The notes beneath the pieces are model-generated. The model made no database searches, was not told the DNA's origin, and worked only from the letters and a program-made list of their open reading frames with translations. A stretch of 5,561 nucleotides of DNA from Spirochaetales bacterium (GTDB lineage Bacteria; Spirochaetota; Spirochaetia; DSM-16054; Sediminispirochaetaceae). Positions 1 to 5,561 of the stretch are shown here, one piece after another. The DNA lies in assembly GCA_021767325.1 (NCBI GenBank), contig JAASTM010000190.1, positions 1-5,561 on the forward strand. The letters are read 5' to 3'. Every line of letters begins with the position of its first letter. Positions within the stretch are counted from its first letter, which is position 1. Both the position numbers and the translations under genes were made by a program.

Positions 1-2
1 CG

Positions 3-725
3 ATCGTCGGACCGATCAATTGGGTTCTGGAGGAACTCAACCGGGAGGAGAATTACGGGGAATATTCTAAGTGGGTAGAAGAATTGCGGCAGTTCCGGGA
101 GAGCCACCAGCTCGAATACGACACCACCGATACCCTGAAACCCCAGTATCTCATCCAGCTTGCCCAGAAATACTTTCCCGAAAATACCATAGTGGCCACC
201 GATGTCGGTCAGAACCAGATGTGGGTGGCCCAGTACTTTCACTTTCGCAAAGGGCGCCGCCTGCTTACCTCCGGCGGTCTGGGCACAATGGGCTACGGGC
301 TGCCGGCGGCTATCGGGGCGGCGGTGGGAAACCCCGATGCCCAGGTGCTGGCAGTCTCCGGGGACGGCGGTTTTCAGATGAACATGCAGGAGATGGCCAC
401 CGTAAAGCAGTACGGACTGAAGGTGAAGATGCTTCTGCTCGACAACAGCTACCTGGGAATGGTCCGGCAGTGGCAGCAGCTGCTGTTCGAAAAGCGCTAT
501 TCCGGCACCAAGATGAGCGACAACCCCGATTTCTGCCTGCTGGCCAAGGCGATGGGCATTCCCTCCGCCAAGCTGGAGAAAGTGGATGCGGCCGAAACGG
601 CGATGAAGCAGTTCGCCGAGAGCGAAGGCAGCATGCTGTTGCATGCGGTGGTCGAAGGCGAAGAGAACGTAGTGCCGATGGTACCGGCCGGCAAACCCCT
701 GGATAAAGTTATCCGCAAAATGTAG
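3..725 (+). CDS. ilvB: Acetohydroxyacid (acetolactate) synthase large subunit, C-terminal part
   Basis: This is the 3' part of the catalytic subunit of acetohydroxyacid synthase, a cytoplasmic thiamine diphosphate (ThDP) enzyme that makes 2-acetolactate or 2-aceto-2-hydroxybutyrate. The reading frame is open from the window edge (first full codon at 3), and 240 residues remain. Large subunits are usually about 550-590 residues, so more than half lies upstream. The visible part is the end of the middle domain (IVGPINWVLEEL) followed by the ThDP-binding domain. The ThDP/Mg motif starts with GDGGFQMN at visible residues 120-127 and closes at N148 in LLLDNSYLGM. The following VRQWQ carries W157, aligned with the tryptophan that contacts sulfonylurea herbicides in this family. 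The TTG at 84 is not the start, because the frame and homology continue upstream. The stop TAG at 723-725 is part of the ilvN ribosome binding site, so the two subunits are probably translated together. Confidence 0.96.
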   Translation: MVGPINWVLEELNREENYGEYSKWVEELRQFRESHQLEYDTTDTLKPQYLIQLAQKYFPENTIVATDVGQNQMWVAQYFHFRKGRRLLTSGGLGTMGYGLPAAIGAAVGNPDAQVLAVSGDGGFQMNMQEMATVKQYGLKVKMLLLDNSYLGMVRQWQQLLFEKRYSGTKMSDNPDFCLLAKAMGIPSAKLEKVDAAETAMKQFAESEGSMLLHAVVEGEENVVPMVPAGKPLDKVIRKM

Positions 726-730
726 GAGGA
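724..730 (+). promoter_or_regulatory. ilvN ribosome binding site overlapping the ilvB stop
   Basis: AGGAGGA lies 7 bases before the ilvN ATG and shares bases with the ilvB stop codon TAG (723-725). A ribosome terminating on ilvB would sit on the ilvN initiation site, which favours coupled, near-equimolar synthesis of the two subunits. The coupling is inferred from position. Confidence 0.85.
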
Positions 731-737
731 AAGAGAA

Positions 738-1253
738 ATGGGCGAAGACAAAACAATTTTGAGCGATCACATAATCTCACTGCTGGTTTTGAATCATCCG
801 GGAGTGTTATCGAAGATAACCAGCCTGATAACCCGACGGGGTTTCAATATCGACAGCATCGCCGCCGGGCCGACCAAAGAGAAGGACATGTTCCGGCTGA
901 CGATTATCGTGAAGGGTGATGACCGCAGTATCGAGCAGATCCAGAAGCAGCTCTACAAGATCATCGACACGGTAAAAATCATGACGATCCATCCGGCCCG
1001 CAAGGTGGAGCGTGAGATCGGCCTGATCAAGCTGAAAGCACCGATGGGCGAACGCAACGAGGTGCTGCAGATGGTCAATGTGTTCAAGGGGCAGATTCTC
1101 GACTCGAGCACCAGTGGTTTCGTAGTGGAAATAACCGGAAGCAGCGAGAAAGTGGATTCCTTCATCAACCTGTTTCCCTCGAACCAGATTGTAGAGGTTG
1201 CCCGCACCGGAATCGTGGCAATGGACCGGTGGGAGAAAAACGGCGCGTCGTGA
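738..1253 (+). CDS. ilvN: Acetohydroxyacid synthase small (regulatory) subunit
   Basis: This 171-residue protein is the regulatory subunit that activates IlvB and, in this family, confers feedback inhibition by valine. Its length is typical for the bacterial IlvH/IlvN type. The N-terminal ACT domain (about residues 10-85) contains NHPGVLSKI (19-27) and [14 protein letters not shown]. By eye, N19, G22 and N37 align with E. coli IlvH N11, G14 and N29, which belong to the valine-binding region, so the protein is probably valine-responsive (inference). The C-terminal small-subunit domain (about 90-165) starts at VEREIGLIK and ends with the conserved ARTGIVAM (155-162). The ATG at 738 is chosen because AGGAGGA lies 7 bases upstream and the ACT domain begins soon after. 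The gene follows ilvB after 12 bases; a 64-base gap separates it from ilvC. Nothing looks truncated. Confidence 0.96.
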   Translation: MGEDKTILSDHIISLLVLNHPGVLSKITSLITRRGFNIDSIAAGPTKEKDMFRLTIIVKGDDRSIEQIQKQLYKIIDTVKIMTIHPARKVEREIGLIKLKAPMGERNEVLQMVNVFKGQILDSSTSGFVVEITGSSEKVDSFINLFPSNQIVEVARTGIVAMDRWEKNGAS

Positions 1254-1276
1254 GCAGGGCTTCAAGGAGGCCCTGC
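1254..1276 (+). other. Hairpin in the ilvN-ilvC gap with a Shine-Dalgarno sequence in its loop
   Basis: GCAGGGC (1254-1260) and GCCCTGC (1270-1276) form a perfect 7-bp stem starting immediately after the ilvN stop codon. The 9-base loop, TTCAAGGAG, contains most of a strong Shine-Dalgarno sequence. No U-run follows (the next bases are ATGACATATATAC), so it is not an intrinsic terminator. A role in mRNA stability, processing or control of initiation is possible but not shown. Confidence 0.55.
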
Positions 1277-1297
1277 ATGACATATATACAATATTGA
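1277..1297 (+). other. Candidate six-codon mini-ORF upstream of ilvC
   Basis: ATG ACA TAT ATA CAA TAT TGA would encode MTYIQY. AAGGAGG (1264-1270) lies 6 bases before the ATG and matches the canonical anti-Shine-Dalgarno over 7 bases, longer than the match before any full gene here. The mini-ORF ends 20 bases before the ilvC ATG and is in a different frame. It has one isoleucine codon and no run of Ile, Val or Leu codons, so it does not look like a classical attenuation leader peptide. It could be a translated regulatory mini-ORF, a standby ribosome site for ilvC, or chance; a six-codon ORF alone is weak evidence. Confidence 0.3.
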
Positions 1298-1304
1298 GGA
1301 AATC

Positions 1305-1310
1305 AAGGAG
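1305..1310 (+). promoter_or_regulatory. ilvC ribosome binding site that fixes the start
   Basis: AAGGAG ends 7 bases before the ATG at 1318. It decides between that ATG and the longer in-frame extension reaching back to 1198, which would overlap ilvN and has no such site. The octamer TCAAGGAG around it (1303-1310) also occurs at 1262-1269 in the hairpin loop. Confidence 0.85.
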
Positions 1311-1317
1311 AAAGAAA

Positions 1318-2310
1318 ATGGCAGAAATTTTTTACGACAAGGATGCAGATCTCAACCTGTTGCAGGATAAGACTATTGCGGTAATCGGGTTCGGAAGTCA
1401 GGGGCACGCGCATGCGCTGAACCTGCATGAGAGTGGTTGTAAGGTTGTAGTCGGATTGCGGAAGGGCAGTTCCAGCCGGGCCGAGGCGGAAAAACATGGT
1501 GTAAAGGTTGTGGAGCCGGGGGAAGCGGCCAAAATGGGCGACCTGATCATGGTTCTGGTGCCCGATGAACTGCAGCCGCAGATCTACGCGCAGGAGATCG
1601 AACCCGGACTGGAAGCGGGCAATATGCTGATGTTTGCCCATGGGTTTTCTATCCACTTCCATCAGATCCAGCCCCCTGAGAATGTGGATGTAGTGATGAT
1701 TGCACCGAAGGGCCCCGGTCACACCGTACGCCGCGAGTACACCGACGGCCGCGGAGTACCCGGCCTGATCGCGGTACATCAGGATGCGAGCGGCAAGGCC
1801 GACGACCTGGGTAAGGCGTATGCCAAGGGAATCGGCTGTACCCGGGCCGGGCTCTTCCGCACCAGTTTCCGCGAAGAGACCGAGACCGATCTGTTCGGTG
1901 AACAGGCGGTGCTCTGCGGCGGAGTCACATCCCTGATGAAAGCCGGGTTCGAGACCCTGATCGAAGCCGGATACCAGCCGGAAATGGCCTATTTTGAGTG
2001 CATCAACGAGATGAAGCTGATTGTCGATCTGATCTATGAAGGCGGCTTCGGTTATATGCGCTATTCCATTTCGAATACCGCCGAATACGGCGACTACATT
2101 ACCCAGGACAAGCTGATTACCGAACAGACCAAGCAGTCGATGCGCGGAATTCTCAAGGATATCCAGACCGGACGCTTTGCCAAAGACTGGATTCTGGAAA
2201 ACAAGGCCGGAGCGCCATCGTTCAAAGCCACACGCCAGCTGGAAAAAGAGCATCAGCTGGAGGATGTCGGCGCAAAGCTGCGCTCGATGATGTCCTGGCT
2301 GCAAAAATAA
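1318..2310 (+). CDS. ilvC: Ketol-acid reductoisomerase, class I (short form)
   Basis: This 330-residue enzyme uses Mg2+ and a nicotinamide cofactor to isomerise and reduce acetolactate or acetohydroxybutyrate to the dihydroxy acids leading to valine/leucine and isoleucine. The length fits the short class I enzymes, not the roughly 490-residue enterobacterial class II. The N-terminal Rossmann domain (about 1-180) has GFGSQG at 24-29 and the cofactor loop LRKGSSS at 47-53. R48 with S51-S53 suggests NADPH preference (inference). Active-site residues visible in conserved positions are H108 in FAHGF and K131 in PKGPGH. The Mg ligands are D191 and E195 (ETDLFGEQ) and E227 and E231 (YFECINEMK), with S252 in YSISN. 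The C-terminal helical domain is complete and ends at [11 protein letters not shown]. The ATG at 1318 is supported by AAGGAG 7 bases upstream and by the family's N-terminus ([11 protein letters not shown]). Confidence 0.98.
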   Translation: MAEIFYDKDADLNLLQDKTIAVIGFGSQGHAHALNLHESGCKVVVGLRKGSSSRAEAEKHGVKVVEPGEAAKMGDLIMVLVPDELQPQIYAQEIEPGLEAGNMLMFAHGFSIHFHQIQPPENVDVVMIAPKGPGHTVRREYTDGRGVPGLIAVHQDASGKADDLGKAYAKGIGCTRAGLFRTSFREETETDLFGEQAVLCGGVTSLMKAGFETLIEAGYQPEMAYFECINEMKLIVDLIYEGGFGYMRYSISNTAEYGDYITQDKLITEQTKQSMRGILKDIQTGRFAKDWILENKAGAPSFKATRQLEKEHQLEDVGAKLRSMMSWLQK

Positions 2311-2320
2311 TGCAGAAATA

Positions 2321-2325
2321 GGGAG
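2321..2325 (+). promoter_or_regulatory. cimA ribosome binding site
   Basis: GGGAG lies 6 bases before the ATG at 2332, inside the 21-base gap after ilvC. It is the weakest Shine-Dalgarno match of the complete genes here. The gap has no room for a terminator, which supports co-transcription with ilvC. Confidence 0.7.
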
Positions 2326-2331
2326 AGAAGC

Positions 2332-3978
2332 ATGAAAGATCAGGTAATGGTATACGATACGACACTACGAGACGGCGCCCAGTCGGTGGGTGTAACTTTT
2401 TCCCTGTACGACAAGCTGCGGGTGATGGAGACCCTGGATGATATGGGGATGCACTACATCGAGGCCGGCTGGCCCGGATCGAATCCCAAGGATGCGGCTT
2501 TCTTTCAGGAGGCACAGTCGATCAAACTGCGTAATGCCCGTCTCACCGCCTTTGGGTCTACCCGTATGAAGAAGAATCCCCCCGAAAAAGACCGCAATCT
2601 GGACCTGCTGCTGCGCAGTAACGTCCCGGTGATCGCCCTGTTCGGGAAGGCCTGGGAGCTGCATGCGGTCGAGGCGCTCGGAGTAACTCCGGAGGAAAAC
2701 CTGGAGATGATCTACTCCTCGGTGAAATTCCTGAAAGAGCGTGTTGAGGAGGTTGTCTTCGATGCGGAGCACTATTTCGATGGAGCGAAGGCCAACCCTG
2801 AGTATGCCTTTGCCTGCCTGAATGCTGCGGTGGAAGCCGGTGCCGACTGGCTGGTATTGTGTGATACCAACGGCGGCACCCTGCCTGGCGATTTTCAGCG
2901 CGAAACCGAGAAGGTGGTGGCGCGCTATTCTCTTCCGATCGGTGTGCATGCCCACAATGACTCGGATGTGGCGGTTGCAAATACGCTGCTGGGAGTGGCT
3001 TCGGGAGCCAGAATGGTGCAGGGTACCGTAAATGGGCTGGGTGAGCGCTGCGGAAACGCCAACCTCTGCAGTGTACTGCCCAACCTGAGCCTCAAGCACG
3101 GGTACCGCACCGTCGGCGAGAACAACCTCCGCAAACTGCAGCATGTCTCCCACTTCGTCTCGGAGATGTCCAACACTACGCCCTTCGAACACATGCCCTA
3201 TGTCGGTCAGCACGCCTTCAGCCACAAGGGCGGCATACATGTGTCGGCGGTGCGCAAGAACCCGCAGACCTACGAACACATCAATCCGGAGCTGGTCGGG
3301 AATGCCCGCTTCACTACCGTCTCGGAGCTCTCCGGCAAGAGCAACATCATCGAGAAAACCAAGAGCATGGGACTGGGACAAGAGGTGAACAGCGAAACCG
3401 CCGGCAGGATAGTAGAAAAGGTGAAAGAGCTCGAGTCGCAGGGTTACCACTTCGAGGGTGCCGAGGCATCCTTCGAGCTGCTCTCCGCAGCCCTGATGGG
3501 CTCGCTGAAGGAGTACTTTACCCTGCACGGCTACCGGGTCATGATCTGGAACAACGGCGACGGGAATACCTGGTCCGAGGCAACCATCAAGGCCTCGGTG
3601 CCCGAGCATATTTCCAGCGAACAGGGGCACAGCGAACCGGTGGAACACACCTCCGCCGACGGCAACGGACCGGTGGAGGCGCTGGACAAGGCCCTGCGCA
3701 AGGTGCTGGAAAAGTTTTACCCGCATATCAAGAACACCCGCCTGACAGACTACAAGGTGCGCATCCTCAATGAGGAGTCGGGTACCTGTGCGCTGACCAG
3801 GGTAATCATCAATACATCCGATGAGGAGACCAGCTGGGGGACCGTAGGAGTGTCGGAGAATATCATCGAAGCCTCCTGGCAGGCTTTGACTGATTCGTTG
3901 ATCTACAAGTTGAAAAAAGATGAAGCCAAACAGAAGGCCGATACGGGAAAGGAGCATGTATATGGCACGGTACATTAA
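2332..3978 (+). CDS. cimA: (R)-citramalate synthase, LeuA-like subfamily
   Basis: This 548-residue DRE-TIM metallolyase-type enzyme should condense pyruvate with acetyl-CoA to (R)-citramalate, opening the threonine-independent route to 2-oxobutyrate and isoleucine. The catalytic TIM barrel (about 1-300) has DTTLRDGAQ at 9-17 (R13 catalytic, D14 metal ligand), the metal-binding HAHND at 206-210, NGLGERCGN at 234-242 and HKGGIH at 298-303. Segments such as EAGWPGSNPKD, FGKAWELH, FDAEHYFDG and CDTNGGTLP are typical of the Geobacter-type citramalate synthases and differ from the matching parts of LeuA. A C-terminal LeuA-type regulatory/dimer domain (about 375-520) has GNGPVEAL (444 on) and SENIIEASW (508 on) and probably binds isoleucine (family-based inference). 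About 19 hydrophilic residues after YKLKK (530-548) run over the leuA start region and look like a non-conserved tail. Some databases name this subfamily an alpha-isopropylmalate/homocitrate synthase family protein; LeuA next door makes citramalate synthase the better call. Confidence 0.9.
   Translation: MKDQVMVYDTTLRDGAQSVGVTFSLYDKLRVMETLDDMGMHYIEAGWPGSNPKDAAFFQEAQSIKLRNARLTAFGSTRMKKNPPEKDRNLDLLLRSNVPVIALFGKAWELHAVEALGVTPEENLEMIYSSVKFLKERVEEVVFDAEHYFDGAKANPEYAFACLNAAVEAGADWLVLCDTNGGTLPGDFQRETEKVVARYSLPIGVHAHNDSDVAVANTLLGVASGARMVQGTVNGLGERCGNANLCSVLPNLSLKHGYRTVGENNLRKLQHVSHFVSEMSNTTPFEHMPYVGQHAFSHKGGIHVSAVRKNPQTYEHINPELVGNARFTTVSELSGKSNIIEKTKSMGLGQEVNSETAGRIVEKVKELESQGYHFEGAEASFELLSAALMGSLKEYFTLHGYRVMIWNNGDGNTWSEATIKASVPEHISSEQGHSEPVEHTSADGNGPVEALDKALRKVLEKFYPHIKNTRLTDYKVRILNEESGTCALTRVIINTSDEETSWGTVGVSENIIEASWQALTDSLIYKLKKDEAKQKADTGKEHVYGTVH
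3949..3954 (+). promoter_or_regulatory. leuA ribosome binding site inside cimA
   Basis: AAGGAG lies within the last codons of cimA. It is 7 bases before the ATG at 3962 but only 1 base before the ATG at 3956, so it selects 3962 as the leuA start. Its place inside the upstream coding sequence suggests translational coupling. Confidence 0.8.
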
Positions 3979-5539
3979 AATTTTCGATACCACATTAAGG
4001 GATGGTGAGCAGTCACCGGGCGCCTCGATGACCCTCGATCAAAAGGTAGAGATGGCGGAAGCCCTCGAAAACCTGGGAGTCGACGTGATAGAAGCCGGGT
4101 TTCCGGTATCATCAAAAGTGCAGTTCGAGGCGGTTCGCCGCATTGCGGGAATACTCAAGGAAGCCAGCGTGGTCGGACTCTCGCGCTGTGTAAAGAAAGA
4201 TATCGATGTAACCTACGAAGCGGTCAAGGATGCGGCCCATCCGATGCTGCACCTGTTCATCGCCACCAGTCCGCTGCACCGGCAGTACAAGCTCAAAAAG
4301 GATCGCAGTCAGGTCCTCGAATCGATTGCCGAGCACCTCGATTACGCCCGCCAGTTTTTCGATAAGATCGAATTCTCGCCTGAGGATGCATCACGCACCG
4401 AGAACGACTTTCTGCTGGAGGTGGTCAAAACTGCGATTGCCCACGGCGCAACCACAGTGAATATACCCGACACGGTCGGCTTTTCCATGCCCGAGGAGTT
4501 CGGAGAACTCACCAGTTGGCTGGTAGACAATGTGCCTGAGTTCCGGGACGGCACGGTCGATCTTTCAGTCCACTGCCATAACGACCTCGGTCTGGCGGCG
4601 GCCAATTCGCTGGCGGCGGTCAAAGCGGGGGCCAGTCAGGTAGAGGTGACACTGAACGGGATCGGCGAGCGGGCCGGCAACTGTGCGCTCGAAGAGCTGG
4701 TGATGGGCCTGGAGGTGCGCCGCGACCTGTACGATGTGAATACCCGCATCAAAAAGGAGTATCTCTATCCGACCGGAAAGCTTCTGCAGAACCTGACCGG
4801 CCTCTTGTTTCAGCGCAACAAACCGATTTTCGGGGACAACGTCTTTACCCATGAATCCGGCATTCACCAGCACGGAGTACTCTCGCACCGTGAAACCTAC
4901 GAGATCATGAATCCGAATACCATCGGACGCCACAGCGAGAGCCTGGTGATGGGCCGTCACTCCGGCAAACATGCCCTGCAGGAGAAGCTGCGCCAGTACA
5001 ATATCCGCCTGACCGAGGAGCAGTTTCAGAAGGTCTTCGAGCGTTTTGCCGAAATTGCGGACAAAAAGAAAGAGGTGTACGATGAGGATCTGTTTTCTAT
5101 AGTTTCCAATGTTCTGGGCGGGATGATAGACGGGTACCGGATGCAATACTTCCATGTGTACACCGGCAACACTCTGATACCCTCGGCAACCATCAAATTG
5201 AAAGAGAAGGATGATGAGTATGTCGCCACCGCCACCGGAGATGGCCCGGTAGATGCCATGTTCAACGCGATTGACGAATGCTGCCAGATTTCGACCAGGC
5301 TGGAGGAGTACATCATCCAGGCGGTGGGCTCCGGTAAGGATGCGCAGGGGCAGGTAAAATTGATGCTGGATATCGACGGCGAGCTGTTCGCCGGAAAAGC
5401 CTCGTCTACCGACATCATAGAGGCCTCCGCATTGGCCTACCTCAACGCAGTGAACCGCTACGTACTCAAGCGCCTGTCCAATGGTCAGTCTGTTGGAGTA
5501 AGCGGGGCTGAAGCGAACCCCGCCGGGGCCTCGGTCTAA
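3962..5539 (+). CDS. leuA: 2-isopropylmalate synthase
   Basis: This 525-residue enzyme condenses 2-oxoisovalerate with acetyl-CoA to 2-isopropylmalate, the committed step of leucine synthesis. The TIM barrel (about 1-270) has FDTTLRDGEQSPG at 8-20 (R13, D14), the metal-binding HCHND at 204-208, NGIGERAGN at 232-240 and HESGIH at 297-302. FIATSPLHRQYK is the form expected for true LeuA and contrasts with FGKAWELH in the neighbouring CimA. The C-terminal LeuA regulatory domain (about 375-500), with GNTLIPSATIKL, GDGPVDAMFNAID and STDIIEASALAYLNAVNRY, is intact, so leucine feedback inhibition is likely by family knowledge. Length is normal; the last 20 or so residues after VLKRL are a variable tail. 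The start at 3962 (MARYIKIFD) is chosen by its ribosome binding site and family N-terminus. Earlier in-frame starts at 3920 and 3956 lack a correctly spaced site. The gene overlaps cimA by 17 bases in another frame. Confidence 0.97.
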   Translation: MARYIKIFDTTLRDGEQSPGASMTLDQKVEMAEALENLGVDVIEAGFPVSSKVQFEAVRRIAGILKEASVVGLSRCVKKDIDVTYEAVKDAAHPMLHLFIATSPLHRQYKLKKDRSQVLESIAEHLDYARQFFDKIEFSPEDASRTENDFLLEVVKTAIAHGATTVNIPDTVGFSMPEEFGELTSWLVDNVPEFRDGTVDLSVHCHNDLGLAAANSLAAVKAGASQVEVTLNGIGERAGNCALEELVMGLEVRRDLYDVNTRIKKEYLYPTGKLLQNLTGLLFQRNKPIFGDNVFTHESGIHQHGVLSHRETYEIMNPNTIGRHSESLVMGRHSGKHALQEKLRQYNIRLTEEQFQKVFERFAEIADKKKEVYDEDLFSIVSNVLGGMIDGYRMQYFHVYTGNTLIPSATIKLKEKDDEYVATATGDGPVDAMFNAIDECCQISTRLEEYIIQAVGSGKDAQGQVKLMLDIDGELFAGKASSTDIIEASALAYLNAVNRYVLKRLSNGQSVGVSGAEANPAGASV

Positions 5540-5554
5540 TCAGTAATCCCGGCG
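5502..5554 (+). repeat. Overlapping inverted repeats at the leuA 3' end
   Basis: Three pairings compete. GCGGGG (5502-5507) pairs with CCCCGC (5518-5523), CCCC (5518-5521) can pair with GGGG (5525-5528), and CGCCGGG (5521-5527) pairs with CCCGGCG (5548-5554). The last stem spans the leuA stop codon. No U-run is visible before the window ends at 5561, so a terminator cannot be called. Part of this may simply reflect GC-rich codons for the variable leuA tail. Confidence 0.4.
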
Positions 5555-5561
5555 AGTACTA

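Noticed and set aside
71..706. Second + strand frame overlapping ilvB
   Set aside because: It is Arg-, Gly- and Ala-rich low-complexity translation out of frame with the conserved ThDP-binding domain of ilvB.
1281..1296. AT-rich CATATATACAATATTG as a -10 region for an internal ilvC promoter
   Set aside because: TATACA or TACAAT resembles a -10 box, but no convincing -35 lies at the right distance, and a transcript starting just downstream would have almost no leader before the ilvC ribosome site. It cannot be excluded without transcript start mapping.
1254..1297. Intrinsic terminator between ilvN and ilvC
   Set aside because: The stem is only 7 bp and is followed by mixed AT sequence, not a U-run. 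ilvC has its own ribosome site shortly after and belongs to the same pathway.
1198..1317. N-terminal extension of ilvC by 40 codons
   Set aside because: It starts with TTG inside ilvN, has no ribosome site, and precedes the conserved [11 protein letters not shown] start of the family.
1303..2304. Open frame of 333 codons on the - strand opposite ilvC
   Set aside because: It is an antisense shadow of ilvC with no recognisable domain and no sign of independent coding.
3920..3961. Longer leuA starting at 3920 or 3956
   Set aside because: Neither start has a correctly spaced Shine-Dalgarno. The extra residues are not part of the LeuA fold, and AAGGAG at 3949-3954 fits the ATG at 3962.
2365..3993. 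Open frame of 542 codons on the - strand opposite cimA
   Set aside because: It mirrors a clear conserved gene over nearly its whole length. Its translation has no recognisable family motif, and long antisense frames are expected opposite codon-biased GC-rich genes.
4565..5155. Open frame of 196 codons on the - strand opposite leuA
   Set aside because: It lies wholly within leuA, its translation resembles no protein family I recognise, and it has no room for a promoter or operon context.

Overview
The window is one uninterrupted stretch of a branched-chain amino acid biosynthesis operon, all on the + strand: the 3' end of ilvB (acetohydroxyacid synthase large subunit), then complete ilvN (small regulatory subunit), ilvC (class I ketol-acid reductoisomerase), cimA (citramalate synthase, LeuA-like subfamily) and leuA (2-isopropylmalate synthase). 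Non-coding gaps are 12, 64 and 21 bases, and cimA and leuA overlap by 17 bases. No promoter is visible, so transcription presumably enters from upstream of the window. No stretch longer than 300 bases lacks a gene, and I see no RNA gene, mobile element, CRISPR array or sign of recent transfer.

Together the genes make a coherent pathway. CimA condenses pyruvate and acetyl-CoA to citramalate, the first step of a threonine-independent route to 2-oxobutyrate. IlvBN then makes acetolactate (from two pyruvates) or acetohydroxybutyrate (from pyruvate and 2-oxobutyrate), and IlvC reduces and isomerises both. After the dehydratase IlvD (not in the window), 2-oxoisovalerate is either transaminated to valine or used by LeuA for leucine. 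LeuCD and LeuB, which normally serve both the citramalate and isopropylmalate branches, are not in the window and may lie downstream.

The organism is a bacterium of moderately high GC (roughly 55-60% by eye) with clear Shine-Dalgarno sites. The CimA subfamily and short class I IlvC occur in many phyla. The protein style would fit a free-living spirochaete or a deltaproteobacterium-like lineage, but this is a weak guess, not something the sequence proves.

This is mostly an ordinary, well-understood region, and I found no undescribed system. The items worth a second look are small. The ilvN-ilvC gap holds a hairpin carrying the longest Shine-Dalgarno match noted in the window, placed correctly for a six-codon mini-ORF just before ilvC. 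The cimA-leuA junction is translationally overlapped, with leuA's ribosome site inside cimA. The leuA 3' end has several mutually exclusive inverted repeats running to the window edge.
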